Source of the DNA: CAVUBL01 sp963837945
GTDB lineage: Bacteria > Acidobacteriota > Thermoanaerobaculia > Multivoradales > DATKCC01
Direction of reading: 5' to 3'
Length of the DNA stretch: 64,000 nucleotides
NCBI GenBank assembly: GCA_963837945.1
Contig: CAWIQD010000006.1
Location: forward strand, 310,001 to 374,000
The notes below the pieces were generated by a model. That model was given only the letters and a program-made list of their open reading frames with translations, was not told the DNA's origin and ran no database searches. Both the position numbers and the translations under genes were made by a program. This document shows, piece after piece, positions 25,769 to 36,600 of this stretch. How positions within the stretch are numbered: position 1 is the first letter of the stretch; every line of letters begins with the position of its first letter.

Positions 25769-26369
25769 ACTCGCAACCAGCTCATGGCACCGAAAGGACC
25801 GTCGTCGCGCTCCCGGAGCCCGAATCGCCGCCCCGGAAGGTCCCACCAGGGGGTTCGGGACTGTGCTCAACGCGCTCGCCTCCGAACCAGTCCCGAGAGA
25901 GAAGAGGGCAGAGGGCTCTCAAGTGCCTCTGAGCGGCGGCCCGCAGTTTCAATTGACCCGCTTCGAACTAAGGCCCGGCAAGTCGCCGGCGCGGACAAAA
26001 CCGTCTGCGAAGGCGTCAGATCGAATCCTCATTCTTCGGGGCACAGCTAGGCAATGAGGCCACTTTCAACGACAGAGGTTGTGGCTGCTGCAGCTGAGTT
26101 GATGATAGGCGCCCGCCAATCCGTCGAGCTCATGCGCTTCAAGAGTGCGCGCCTGTGTCCACGAAAAAAAGGGAGTTGAGCTTGGAGAAAGGCTGAACGA
26201 CCAAGTAGCCAAGGCGCAGCGAGGGTCCAGGTTGAAGTTCTTGCCAAGACGTCCAGAGTAGGATTTCTCTCAATGTACTCGACCCCAGGGTGGCCGCTAA
26301 CCAATTAGGTATTGGTGCGATTGCCCTTAAAGACCGACCGTGCCTTAGCGACCTCGGGAGCGTGAAGAC
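25769..26369. other. Intergenic, no gene seen
   Basis: About 600 bases without a supported gene. Composition shifts from high to moderate GC near 26.04 kb, which may mark a junction. Confidence 0.45.
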
Positions 26370-27296
26370 ATGCTGAGCGTGAGGTCATCATCGGCCGTAA
26401 GATTATTCGGGCTCATCACCTTTACGTCCGCCGTGCTGTCCATGTTAAGCTTCATTTTCCTGGACCTGGACCAAATAGTTGACAAACTAGGCTTGCGGGA
26501 GCCAAACCGGAGGCAAGGGATCACTTCTGATCCGCAGGACTCCCGGCGCCCTCCACCTTACGGTGTTGATGCCGACACTGTCGCGTTGTGGACCTTTGAT
26601 GAGGACCGCGAGACCGTGGTAAGAGACAGCGTTGGGCGGAATAGTGGGGCTACCACCGGGAGTACGGGCATCGCCGGTGGACTCTTTGGCAGAGCGAGGA
26701 GTTTTGGAGGAGCCGGCAGGGGCGATTACGTGACAATTCCAGACGACCCTAGTTTGAATATTCTCGGCCCGGTTACTGTTGAAATGTGGGTCCTCCCGAT
26801 TAGCTTTGACCTTGGCCTTTGGAACCAGAGCGAGGATTTGTTGAATAAGGGTGGACATTGGCATGTTCCTGGACATGCTAGATATGGTCTAAGCGTCACG
26901 CGAAATGGGACATCGCAGGGGGGCGCAGACAGGTTCAGGAAATTGCGGTTCTCATTTCAGATTTCGGTATGGTCTGACAATAGCTCGATATGTGCTTGTG
27001 CAAGTTCGTCGGCCTGGCATGGGCCCGGGAGATGGTATTACGTCGTCGGCACCTATGATGGTCGGAGAGCGCGGCTTTACGTCAATGGGGCTCTAGAGGC
27101 TGAGAGTGGCGAGGTCGAGGGATTGACTGCGCTCAATCGAGAGCCCCTGTTCATCAACAATCACACATTCTTCGAGGGTAGAGCTCAGTCAGCGGGCAGA
27201 TTCGGTGGTCTTGTGGACGAAGTGCGTATCTCGAGGAAGGCCCGAACCGCCCAAGAGATACAGAGGGTCTATGCTGAAGTAGTAGGCACGGAATGA
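26370..27296 (+). CDS. LamG/concanavalin-like lectin-domain protein, membrane-anchored
   Basis: The 308-residue product has an N-terminal membrane segment (LFGLITFTSAVLSMLSFIFL), a short linker, then a LamG-type jelly roll. The roll has TVALWTFDEDRETVVRDSVG, YVTIPDDPSLNI, VTVEMWVLP, YVVGTYDGRRARLYVNGALE and FGGLVDEVRISRKARTAQEI, which is the LamG/Laminin_G_3 motif order. It probably sits outside the cytoplasmic membrane and binds carbohydrate or protein. The gene is clearly lower in GC than the surrounding DNA, which suggests recent transfer. Confidence 0.82.
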   Translation: MLSVRSSSAVRLFGLITFTSAVLSMLSFIFLDLDQIVDKLGLREPNRRQGITSDPQDSRRPPPYGVDADTVALWTFDEDRETVVRDSVGRNSGATTGSTGIAGGLFGRARSFGGAGRGDYVTIPDDPSLNILGPVTVEMWVLPISFDLGLWNQSEDLLNKGGHWHVPGHARYGLSVTRNGTSQGGADRFRKLRFSFQISVWSDNSSICACASSSAWHGPGRWYYVVGTYDGRRARLYVNGALEAESGEVEGLTALNREPLFINNHTFFEGRAQSAGRFGGLVDEVRISRKARTAQEIQRVYAEVVGTE

Positions 27297-27529
27297 TGAC
27301 TGAGGATGTGAACGAGTTGAAAAGATGACGGCTGTGGTCATAGGTCTGCCGATCAACAAGCCGCGCCTGCGACAACTATCGGCGTTGGAGCGACGGCCTA
27401 TACAATTTATATATTTAGCGGACACCCGACTTCCCGCGCGCTAGTTCCACCAGAACTCGCACGGCGGACTGATCGCAGGCCCTACCTAGACTGATGGTTC
27501 GAGGTAGCGGAGAGGCTCGCGGGTCCACG

Positions 27530-28233
27530 TCAGAGGCCGCGTTCCCGAGTGCTGACCGTCGTAGGAGAATCCAGCGCCCGACCTCGAGCGTGGGCGTCTT
27601 GTGGGTGCGCGCCCAAAGGAGTCTCCGAGTCCACGTAGATGGCGGTGAATACTCCGCTGGTCTCCCACCCAGACGGGATCCTGTTCAGATAGACGTCGAT
27701 GCCCCCTGCGGTTGGTGGATAGGCCCCAAAGTAGTACGTTAGCCCTTTGAGCCAGCCGTCCGATTCGGCCGCGCGATGCCAGCGTGGGTCGTTCTCGTCA
27801 TTAGCTTTCGTCGGGTACGGAACCTGTTCCGGCCAGAGCGCCCGAGTGAACTCGTCGCCAGCGCGCTTCGCCTCCCGAAGAGTTGGGCGGTAGCTGTTAA
27901 TGGAGATCGAGGTGAGCCGCGCTATACAAGGTGCGGAATGGTCCTCATGGTGAGGCTCGAAGGTGAACTCGCTGCTCGGGCCTGGGGAGTCGCTTCGTTG
28001 TTTCCACGTCTCCTCTTGTAGGTAGATTCTTCCGCTGCAAAGAATGAGAGCGCCTTGCGGGTCGACATCGAATGACAGAGGCGCCGGCCAAATCTCCTTC
28101 ACTCGCTCTGGAGTCAACCCGGCCATTCCCTCCGCGGCCATCTCAGACAGCGCATGAAGGCGCGCCACCCAAGAAGGGTTCTCCGGGGCGGGTCGCGACG
28201 GCGCGGAGGCACAGCCGAGCGAGAGCAGAAGGA
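27530..28233 (-). pseudogene. Lipoprotein gene split by ISL3-family insertion: 3' part
   Basis: The frame runs without stop from the insertion-element edge and begins inside a signal peptide, LLLLSLGC (lipobox LSLGC), followed by ASAPSRPAPENPSWVARLHA. The mature protein of about 220 residues has no recognised family. An internal GTG at 28168 could start a truncated, unexported product. The first part of the gene lies beyond the element at 29661-29720. Confidence 0.72.
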
Positions 28234-29660
28234 GGCTCTCCTCAACTATGAGTGGGTAGCTGAAAGCCCGTCGGCGGTCGGTGCTCGGAGCGGTAGGTCG
28301 CCAGGGTCAGAGGCCTGGGAGGAGGGGGTGTGGTGGCGCTAAGGGGTTGAAACGCATGGAGTTTCCTGCTCTCCTTGGTGCATCCAAGGAACCGAGGAGG
28401 GAGGAGCGACCCCATGCGCCTGACCACTGTACTGCGTCGTCTGATCGGTGTCACGAAGATGTACGTCGAATCCACGCTGTTCCGGCGGGACGGGACGTTG
28501 GTGGTCCGTGTCCGCCCTACCTGGCGTCGCTCTCGTTGTGGCGAGTGCGGCCGGGTCGGACCGCGCTACGACCGTCGCTACGAGCGAGAGTGGCGCCACC
28601 TGCCCTGGGGGCGCCATGTGGTGGTGCTACGCTACGCGCCCTGGCGAGTGGAGTGCCCTCAGTGTGGCGTGCGCGTGGAGCAGGTCCCCTGGGCGCCCTC
28701 GGGAGGTCGCTTCAGTGAGGCGTTCGAGGAGCTGGTGGCCTACTTTGCACAGATCACCGACAAGACCCAGGTGACGCGCGTGCTCGGGATCGCCTGGGAG
28801 ACGGTCGGTTCCATCGTCGCGCGGGTGGTCGAGCGCCGCCTCGACCCCGAGCGGCTGGTGGGCCTGCGCCGGATCGGCATCGACGAGTTCAGCTACAAGA
28901 AACGTCACCACTATCTCACCGTCGTGGTCGACCACTGACACGGCAGCGGTCGCGTGGTGTGGGCCGGCGAAGGCCGTAGCGCCGAGGCACTCGCGCCCTT
29001 CTTCGAGCAGCTCGGCGAGCAGGGCTGCAAGGCGATCGAGATGGTGACCGTCGACCTGTCCGCGGCCTACACCAAGGCCGTGCGCGAGAGTCTGCCCGAC
29101 GCCGAGATCGTCTACGACCGCTTCCATGTCCAGCGCTTGGTCAGTGATGCGCTCGACGAGGTGCGGCGCGAGCTGGTGCGCGAGCTCGCCTCCGACCCCG
29201 ACGAAGCACGTGCCCTCAAGCGCACCCGCTTCGTGCTGCTGATGAATCCGTGGAACCTCAGCCGATCCCAGCGCCGCAAGCTCTCCGAGCTCCAGCGAAG
29301 CAACCAGCGGCTCTACCGCGCCTACCTGCTCAAAGAGACGCTCGCTCAGGCCCTCGACTACCGCCAACCCTGGCGCGCCGAACGAGCGCTCCGAGCCTGG
29401 CTTGCCTGGGCCTCTCGATCTCGGCTCCCAGCCTTCGTCAAAGCAGCCCGAACCATCCGCAAGCATCTCTCCGGGATCCTCGCCTACATCCGAACCCGCC
29501 TGACCAACGGCGTGGTCGAAGGCCTCAACAACCGGATCCGCATGATCGCCCACAGAGCCTACGGCTTCCACTCCCACCAGGCTCTCGCTGCGATGATCTT
29601 CCTCAACTGCGGGGGCATCCAGCTCGACCCGCCTCTACCCACTCATAGTTGAGGAGAGCC
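28234..29660 (+). mobile_element. ISL3-family insertion sequence
   Basis: Perfect 26-bp inverted repeats begin GGCTCTCCTCAACTATGAGT (28234-28259 and complement 29635-29660). The flanks are CAGAAGGA on the left and CAAAAGGA on the right, an 8-bp target duplication with one mismatch. Eight bases is the usual ISL3 duplication length. Confidence 0.92.
28414..29652 (+). pseudogene. ISL3-family transposase with in-frame TGA
   Basis: The product has an N-terminal zinc-finger region (RCGECGRVGPRYDRRYEREW, CPQCGV), an HTH and a DDE domain: GIDEFSYKKRHHYLTVVVDH (first Asp), YDRFHVQRLVSDALDEVRRE and the C-terminal GVVEGLNNRIRMIAHRAYGF (Glu). A TGA at 28936-28938 (codon 175) interrupts the frame, and the same frame continues directly with HGSGRVVWAGEGR to 29652. 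It is probably a nonsense mutation, since the rest of the gene is undamaged. Confidence 0.88.
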
Positions 29661-29720
29661 CAAAAGGAGCGCTGCGGCGCAGCCTCGGGCGAATGTGATG
29701 CGGAAAGATCTAATGAACAA
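29661..29720 (-). pseudogene. Lipoprotein gene split by ISL3-family insertion: 5' part
   Basis: On the minus strand GGGAGA precedes a TTG start (29720). The frame reads FIRSFRITFARGCAAALLLL and would join across the target duplication to LLSLGC of the downstream part. This makes a standard lipoprotein signal with basic start, hydrophobic core and Cys. Confidence 0.6.
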
Positions 29721-29949
29721 AACCTAGGTTCTCCCGCAGTTGTGTTGCCTGAACGGCTTCGCGGTAAGCGCCTATGACAGGCCCCACCTTCGGAGGCCAA
29801 GCCTTGTCACACTCTTCTTTGCTCTTGTACGTGCGCTCCTCTAGCGGGTGGATCAGCCGACGGACATGCTTTTCGCGTGCAGCGGCCAGCAAGTGTACGT
29901 ACTCCTCTTGGTGTAGAGCAGAAACGTAGTCCTTGACAGAGGGTCGCAT
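29710..29949 (-). CDS. Small unknown protein
   Basis: This 79-residue hypothetical protein (MRPSVKDYVSALHQEEYVHL, then EERTYKSKEECDKAWPPKVG) has no recognised domain or signal peptide. Its end overlaps the TTG start of the split lipoprotein by 11 bases, so the two were probably translated together. The GC content is lower than that of its neighbours. No function is proposed. Confidence 0.5.
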   Translation of the reverse strand: MRPSVKDYVSALHQEEYVHLLAAAREKHVRRLIHPLEERTYKSKEECDKAWPPKVGPVIGAYREAVQATQLRENLGFVH

Positions 29950-29991
29950 GACCAGTCACTGTGAAGGGATTATACTGCATCACTGACGAAT

Positions 29992-30112
29992 GACACCGGC
30001 TGGTAGACGACCCCATCCCCGGTCGCCTCGGAGGGCTGTTCAGTCTCATCGCAGTGGAAGCCAGCAGTGAGCCGTTCCGGCCCAAGGGCGCTATGCGGCA
30101 GGGTCAGCCGCC
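29992..30112 (-). pseudogene. Displaced RHS-gene fragment
   Basis: These about 120 bases align with 32021-32140 inside the RHS gene, starting with the shared CGGCTGGTAGACGACC. They contain many substitutions and no open frame. The fragment is a decayed copy of the last Ig-like repeat, now lying downstream of the RHS immunity-like gene. Confidence 0.6.
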
Positions 30113-30116
30113 GTAG

Positions 30117-30602
30117 CTATGGCGCTCTACCCCGAACCTCGATTCGGTGAGCGACGAGCCGGTCCCCTCGATCGAAGCTAAACGTTAGAGAGAGGCCCAA
30201 CGTCTCTGGCTGGCCGCGTACTTCGGGGACAAATGCACTCACGAGCCGCAGGCCTGGCTCGTCGTGGTACTCGATTCCGTGTGCCCTCAAGAACGAAATC
30301 ACCTCGCTCTTCGGCGATCCGACAGGGATTTGTTGGCGACACTCCCCATCGAGTTTGCGGGCGAGATTCTCAACCCCAGACTGCTCGTTGGACTGTGCCG
30401 CGAGTCGCAGCGCTTCCTGATCGACGATGACGCTCTCCCGTGGTGGCTGGTCGCCGACCCGAGTCAGCAGGTATGTGAATCCGGCTGCCGCCAGAGCGAA
30501 GAACGAGCCTGCAACGAGGAGGCCCAGGAGCATTGAACGCCGCCGTAGGGCCGCGAACAAAACGACGGCACCGGCAAGCAATAGTACGTAGCCTACGATC
30601 AT
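30117..30602 (-). CDS. Membrane protein, likely RHS immunity partner
   Basis: The ATG at 30602 overlaps the RHS stop codon (ATGA). The 161-residue product has two membrane helices (GYVLLLAGAVVLFAALR and LLGLLVAGSFFALAAAGFTY) and a C-terminal domain outside or at the membrane (VGSPKSEVISFLRAHGIEYH, then LSLTFSFDRGDRLVAHRIEV). Genes directly after an RHS toxin tip often encode its immunity protein. That role is inferred from position; the C-terminal part resembles no family I can name. Confidence 0.65.
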   Translation of the reverse strand: MIVGYVLLLAGAVVLFAALRRRSMLLGLLVAGSFFALAAAGFTYLLTRVGDQPPRESVIVDQEALRLAAQSNEQSGVENLARKLDGECRQQIPVGSPKSEVISFLRAHGIEYHDEPGLRLVSAFVPEVRGQPETLGLSLTFSFDRGDRLVAHRIEVRGRAP

Positions 30603-33600
30603 TGGCCGCCTTTCGTCCGGCCACACTGGCATTCCTTGAGGACCTCAGGGTCTTTTTCGAGCCGGGCGTAGTTCTTGCGCACCTCCCCTGCCCAATCCTG
30701 GCAGTTGAACTTGTCCTTGGGACCTGGTTTGCCGAGGAGGCAGTAGGGCTTCGTCGGAGTTTGAGCGACGGCCTTTCTCATGATGCAGTCATTGAAGTGT
30801 CGAGAGCGGCACCGATACCCTTGAGGGTTTGTCTCCTGTCGGACCGTGCCATCGTCAAAGAAGCCCAGGTTGGCGGGCGACTTGCCGTCTTCGAAGAATA
30901 GTTCTTCGTGGCTGATCTCGGTGTTCGCGCGGTTGTCGAGTGGATTACAGGAGAGGGGGCCGAGCCATGGAACTCCATGGAGAGGGCGCTTTGCGAAGTA
31001 CGCTTCCCCGCGTGGGTCGATCTTGGTCAGCGGGCTCGCCGCGCTATACAGGTAGGGATTCGTGCTGAGACTTCGAAGGCCCAGAGGGTCTGGCTCCAGA
31101 TATCGTCCGAGTAATGCCTCATACCAGCGGTGGATGTTGTAGCTCCAGTCGGTCGCCCCGTTGGCCCCTGCGTTGAGCTGCTCGGCCTCTTGGCCGGGCA
31201 GACGCAGCGGCTGGTGGAGGTCCTGGGCCCGGAGGGCGTAGACCTCTCCGTAGGGCTCGTGCTCGGCGCGCCAGACGATTCCCTGCTGGGCGCTGGTCTG
31301 GAGGAGCGGGGTGCCCAGGTGGTCGGTGAAGGTCCAGCGGGTCTCGCCGGAGACGTCCTGCTGGGCCACCGGCATCCCCCCGAACCAGACGTACTCGGTG
31401 TAGATCGCCGGGTGCGGGGCCGTCGTAAGCTCCGACTCGGCCAGGAGCTGGAGCTCCGGCGTATAGAGGAAGTACCTGTGCTGGCCGCTGGCGGCGGCCG
31501 CGGGTGCGGAGAAGGTGGTCCTGCTCTCGAGGTTGGGGGCTTCTCTTGAGGTGGGACCAGCGGCCGGCGCCAGCGCCTCAGAAACGATCCCCTGCGCATC
31601 GTCGATCACGGCGACGATCGTACCGAACCCGGGATGTCCGGGGTCCGGCGCGTAACCCGAACCCGGGTCGACCCGGACGACCACCGTCGCCGCCACGTTG
31701 CCGAAGACGGTCGAGCCGGCTTGGTCGATCGAGGTCGAGACGAGGAGCCCGAGGTACGGGCCCACCGTCGCCGGCGGGGCGGAGCTTCGCCCCGGTCTTG
31801 GAGGTCCAGCAGGCCTGGTCGAGGGGGGGCTGGCTCGCCGTCGAGCGCTCCGCCTCGCAGGTCGCCCCGGGCGCGAGGGCGGTGCTCGCGTACCCCTTGA
31901 AATCGGCCGCTGCCCGGTAGTCGCCGCCCGTGACCTGCCGGTCCCACTGCGCCCCCCAGAACTGCACCCGCTGCCCCACGGCGAGGCCCTCCGGGTTGCC
32001 ACCCCAGAGGACGAAGGACGCCGGCTGGTAGACGACCACGACCCCGCTCGCGTCCGACGGCCGCTCGGTCTCGTCGCCGGCAAAGACGGCGGAGAGCCTC
32101 TGCGGCCCCGAGGCGCTCGCCGGTAGGGTCAAGCTCGCCCGGCCGACGCCGTCGGCATCGGTCACTCCCGAGGCCGAGACGCCGGCCACGGTGAAGGCCA
32201 CCGTCTTGCCGGCCAGAGGCTGGCCGTCCTCGCCGTCCGTCAGGCGGGCTGAGACCTCCTGGGCCGAGCCGGCGGCGATCGCCCCGATTCCGGTCGCGTC
32301 TCCCGCCGCGCCGCCGGTCAGGACCAGCACCGTCTCGTCCCGCTCGATCGTGACCAGACGCGCGCTCGACGACGGGAGATACGGCCCCGCGCCGTCGAAC
32401 GCAACCGTCAGGCTCACGGCCCCGGGTAGGTCCTGCGGGACGAAGGTCACCGTCACGGCGCCGTCGGCCCCGGTCACCGCCTGGGCGCTCTCGGCGCCGA
32501 GCGTGACGCGGAGGGCCTGGCCGGCGAGCGGCTCACCGGTCGCGGCGACCGTCAGGCGGGCGGAGACCGTGACGGGATCGTTCCACTCGCCCACCGGCGG
32601 CGCCGTCACGGCGAGCGCCGTGGGAATCGCCGTCCAGGTGGCGCTCACCGGTTCCGAGACGAGGGCATCTGCGCCCTCGCCGGTCCGGGCCTCCAGGAGA
32701 TCGGTTCCCGAAGCCTGGCCTACGAGCGCGAAGTGCGCCTCGCCCGAGGCGTCGGTCGTCGCCTCGAGACGGGTCCCGGCCTCCGGTCCGCTGGTCACGG
32801 CGAGCGCCACGGCCTCGCCGGCCACCGGCTCGCTTCCCACCCGCAGCGTCGCCACGAAGTCCGCCTCCGAGCCGACCGGGTGGCTCTGGCTCACGGGCCC
32901 CAGCGTCAGAGTCCGCGGCGCCGTCCAGGTCGTCGTGACCGTGTTCGACGCCTGGACCGCGCCGCCGGCGAGCGCCACCTCGGCGACCACCGAGTCGGTG
33001 CCCGCCTCGGCGCTCGAGTAGACGAAGACCGCCCGGCCGGAGGCGTCGGTCGTTCCCACGCCCGTCCGGCCCGCGTTGGGACCGGCCGTCACCCGGAAGC
33101 GGATCGCGAGATCCTGGACCGGCTGGCCCGAGCGATCGGTCGCCGAGAGCGTCGCGTCGTAGGGTGTCCCGACGGGCTGGGTCGACGTGGGCGGCGACAG
33201 CGCGAGGTCGACGGCGGGCAGCCAGAGGATCGTCGCCGTCGGCGAGCTGAGCGTCCCGCCGGACGAGTTGGTCACCCGGGCGACCACGGTGTCGAGACCG
33301 GTCACCGAGCTCGTCGCCGGGTACAGGGCGAGCCCGGAGGCGTCGGTCACCGCGCTCCCCGTCGCCCCCGTGTTCGGCCCGCTCAGTACCCGGAAGCTGA
33401 CCGTCACCCCGCTGACCGGCTCACCGCCGGCGTCGACGACCGCCGCCGTCAGGGTGGCGAGCCCTCCGACGGGCAGCGTCGTCGCCGGTGGCAGCAGGGT
33501 GATCGCCCCGGTCCGGGCCGTCCCCTCCGAGCCCACCGGCCGCCACTGGAGCGACTCGTTGCCCTTGCAAGCGAGGTCGTAGCCGAAGGTGTCGAGGATG

Positions 33601-36600
33601 TGGGCCGTGTCGAGGAAGCTCTGGGTGATGCCGCCGACGGTCACCGAGATCTTGGGGATCCGCGGGTCGGTGGGCGAGAGCTTGCCGCCGCAGCCGACGA
33701 GGGCGAAGTCGCTGGTGTCGAAGTTGAACGAGCGCGTCTGCGTCAGGATCGCCGACTCGTGGGCCGGGATCGTGAAGCTGCCCCAGAGGTTGAAGCTCGG
33801 CCCCGGCCGCTGGAGGTTGACGGTGACGTTGTCGACGGGGATCGGCGCGTCGCTCGTGTTGTCGAGGCGGATCGCGCCGGCGTCGACGGAGCCCCCGCCC
33901 CCCAGGTAGAGGATGCCCGGGGAGCCCCTCCAGGGCGTGGGGAAGGCCGGGTCGCTCCGGAGGTTGTCGGCGTACCCGACGAAGACCTCGACCCCCTCGA
34001 GCCCCGGCCAGGTGACCGTGGCCTGGTTCGAGGTCTTGGTCGCCCCCGAGGCGTTGGTGAAGCTCGCCTCCCAGGTCGTCGTACCGGCGAAGCCGCTGGT
34101 GTACGAGAAGCTCGCGTGGCCGCTCTCGTCGGTCGTCCCGGTGCCGGCGAGGCCGCGGTCCGGCCCGGCGACGGCCCGGAAGGAGACGTCCACCCCGGGG
34201 AGCGGCAGCCCCGCCGCGTCGGTCAAGAGCGCCACGAGCTCGTACGGCTCCCCGGTCGTCGCCTCGCCGCTCACGGGCCCGAGGACGAAGTCGCCCTGGG
34301 CCGAGATGCCGGTCGTCCCGATGAGCCGCCAGGGGAGCGATTCGTTGCCCAGGCACGCGAGGTCCGAGCCGCCGGTGTCGAGGATGTGGCCGGTGTCGAA
34401 GTAGTCGGTGGTCGCGCCGCCGAGAGTGACGCTCACCTTCGGCACCCGCGGATCGCCGGGCGCCGGCGTGCCGCCGCAGCTGACGATCGGGTGATCGCTG
34501 GTGTCGAAGTCGTAGGAGCGCGTCTGGGTGAGGATCACCGAACCGTGAGCCGGCACGGTGAGGCTCCCCCACAGGTCGTAGAGTGGCCCCGGTCGCTCGA
34601 GGTCGACGGTCAGGCGGTCGACGGCGATCGGCTCGTCGGTCGAGTTGTCGAGGCGGATCGCCCCGGCGTCGAAGGCCGTCCCGCCCCCGAGGAAGATCAC
34701 GTCCGGCGCGCCCTGCCAGGGGATGGGGAAGTCGGCGCTGGCGCGCAGGTTGTCGGCGTAGCCGACGAAGACCGAGAGGGCGACCGGCAAGAGCTCCAGG
34801 GTCCCCGCGTCCACGCTCCCGCCGGCCGGGAGGACGAGCTCGCCGGTCGTGAGATCCGCGAAGCCCGGCGCCCGGACCCGCAGCCGGTAGGTGCCGCTGC
34901 CCTGGGTCAAGGTGAAGGCGCCATCCGGGCCAGTCGCCGCCTGGTCGAGGGTGCCCAGGACCTGGACGAGGGCGCCGGAGACGGGCACCCCGGTCGCCTG
35001 GGCCACCACGTGCCCGGTGATCGTGCCCAGAGGCTCGAGCGGGAGGGAGCCGAGGTCGAAGACCGCCCCGGGGCCGAGGGCTGTGCTCCCCGTCGTCCGG
35101 GTCCCGAACCCGGAGGCGGTGATCGACAACGTGTAGGTGCCGGGAGCGAGCTCGAGGGTGAAGGCGCCGGCCGCGTCGGTCGTCGCCGAGAGGGAGGCCG
35201 CCCCGCTCTTCGTCGCCTGGCCCGCGGCCGTGACCGCCGCCGCCGGAACCGCGGTCACCGTGGCGCCGGCGACCGGATCGCCGCCCACCGAGCTCACCAC
35301 CCGGCCGGAGACCTGGGCCGGCACGACGACCAGGGTCACCGTGCCTACGTCCTCGCTCCGGCCCGCGGCGACCGTCACGGGCGCCAGAGTCTGGGGCAGG
35401 TAGCCCGCCTGGGCGACGGTGAGGGTGAACGCGCCCGTTGGGCCGGAGAGAGCGAAGTGCCCCGCGGCGTCGGCGAAGACCGTCGTCCCCGTCTCGGCGG
35501 CGGTCACCGAGGCCCCAGGAAGCGGTCCGCCGTCGAGGGTGCCGAGGACGGTCCCGGTGACTGTTGCCGGCGCCGGGGCGAGGGCGATCGGCCCGACGTC
35601 GAAGCTCGCCCCCGCCGGCAGGGTGAAGGGCAGAAAAGTTGCCTCCAGGAAGCCGTCCGCCGAGGCGATCAGCGTGTAGCTTCCCGCTGGCGCGATGAGC
35701 TGGAAGCGGCCGGAGCCGTCGGTCGTCGCCTGCTGCGCGCCGCCCGCCACCCGCACCGTCGCGCCGGCGATCGGTTGCCCGTCGAGGTCGGTCACCAGGC
35801 CGGTCGCCGTGCCCAGGGCCGCCACCACCTCCGTCGCCACCCGCACCCCGCGGCCGTCGTAGGTGTAGGCGAGGCCGTCGGCCGAGGCCAGGAGATCGCG
35901 GGCCGAGTAGGTCGAGACGGTCGCCCCGTGCCGGACCTCGTTGCCGGCGGCGTCGTAGGCGACCGGCTGGCTGACCCCGTCGGCCAAGACCGAGGAGAGC
36001 TTGGGAAGGGTCCCCTGGTAGGAGAGGGCGGCCGACCGGCTGCTGCCGAGCTGGAGCTCGGTCAGGTTCCCCATCGGGTCGTAGCGGTAGCTGCCCGCGC
36101 CCCAGAGGGCTCCACCCGTCGTCGCCGAGGTCAGCCGGTCGAGGTCGTCGTACCCGAAGTCCCGGTCGTAGTCGGGAGCGAGGGCGTCGTGGATCGCCGT
36201 GATGTTGCCCAGGGAGTCCTCTTGGTAGAGGTAGTCGGCCAGGGGGCCGGCGGCGCCGTCGAGGCGGTTCTCGAGGGGCCGGTAGCGCAGGTCGAAGTCG
36301 CGGGTCTCGGCGGTCCCGTTGCCGAAGGCGAGGCTCGCCAGCGGCCCGAAGGGCAGGTAAGTGGCGGAGGCCACGTAGGTCACGTCGGCCGCGGCCGCCG
36401 AGAGCGGCCGGTCCGCGAAGTCGAAGCCGTAGGCGACGCTCCGCCCGGAGGGGTAGTCGATCCGGTCCCGGTTGCCATTGAGGTCGTAGCCGTAGCCGGT
36501 CGAGTAGCTCGTCCCCGAGATCGTCCGGTCCTCGGCCGTCAGCTCGCCGCGCCGCTCGTAGGCGTAGGCGGTCTCGCCGGAGGGGTCGCTCATGCTGGCG

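Noticed and set aside
28936..28938. TGA in the ISL3 transposase as a selenocysteine codon
   Set aside because: Nothing suggests a SECIS-like hairpin role, transposases of this family have no Cys at this site that I know of, and no selenoprotein genes are seen; a nonsense change is simpler.
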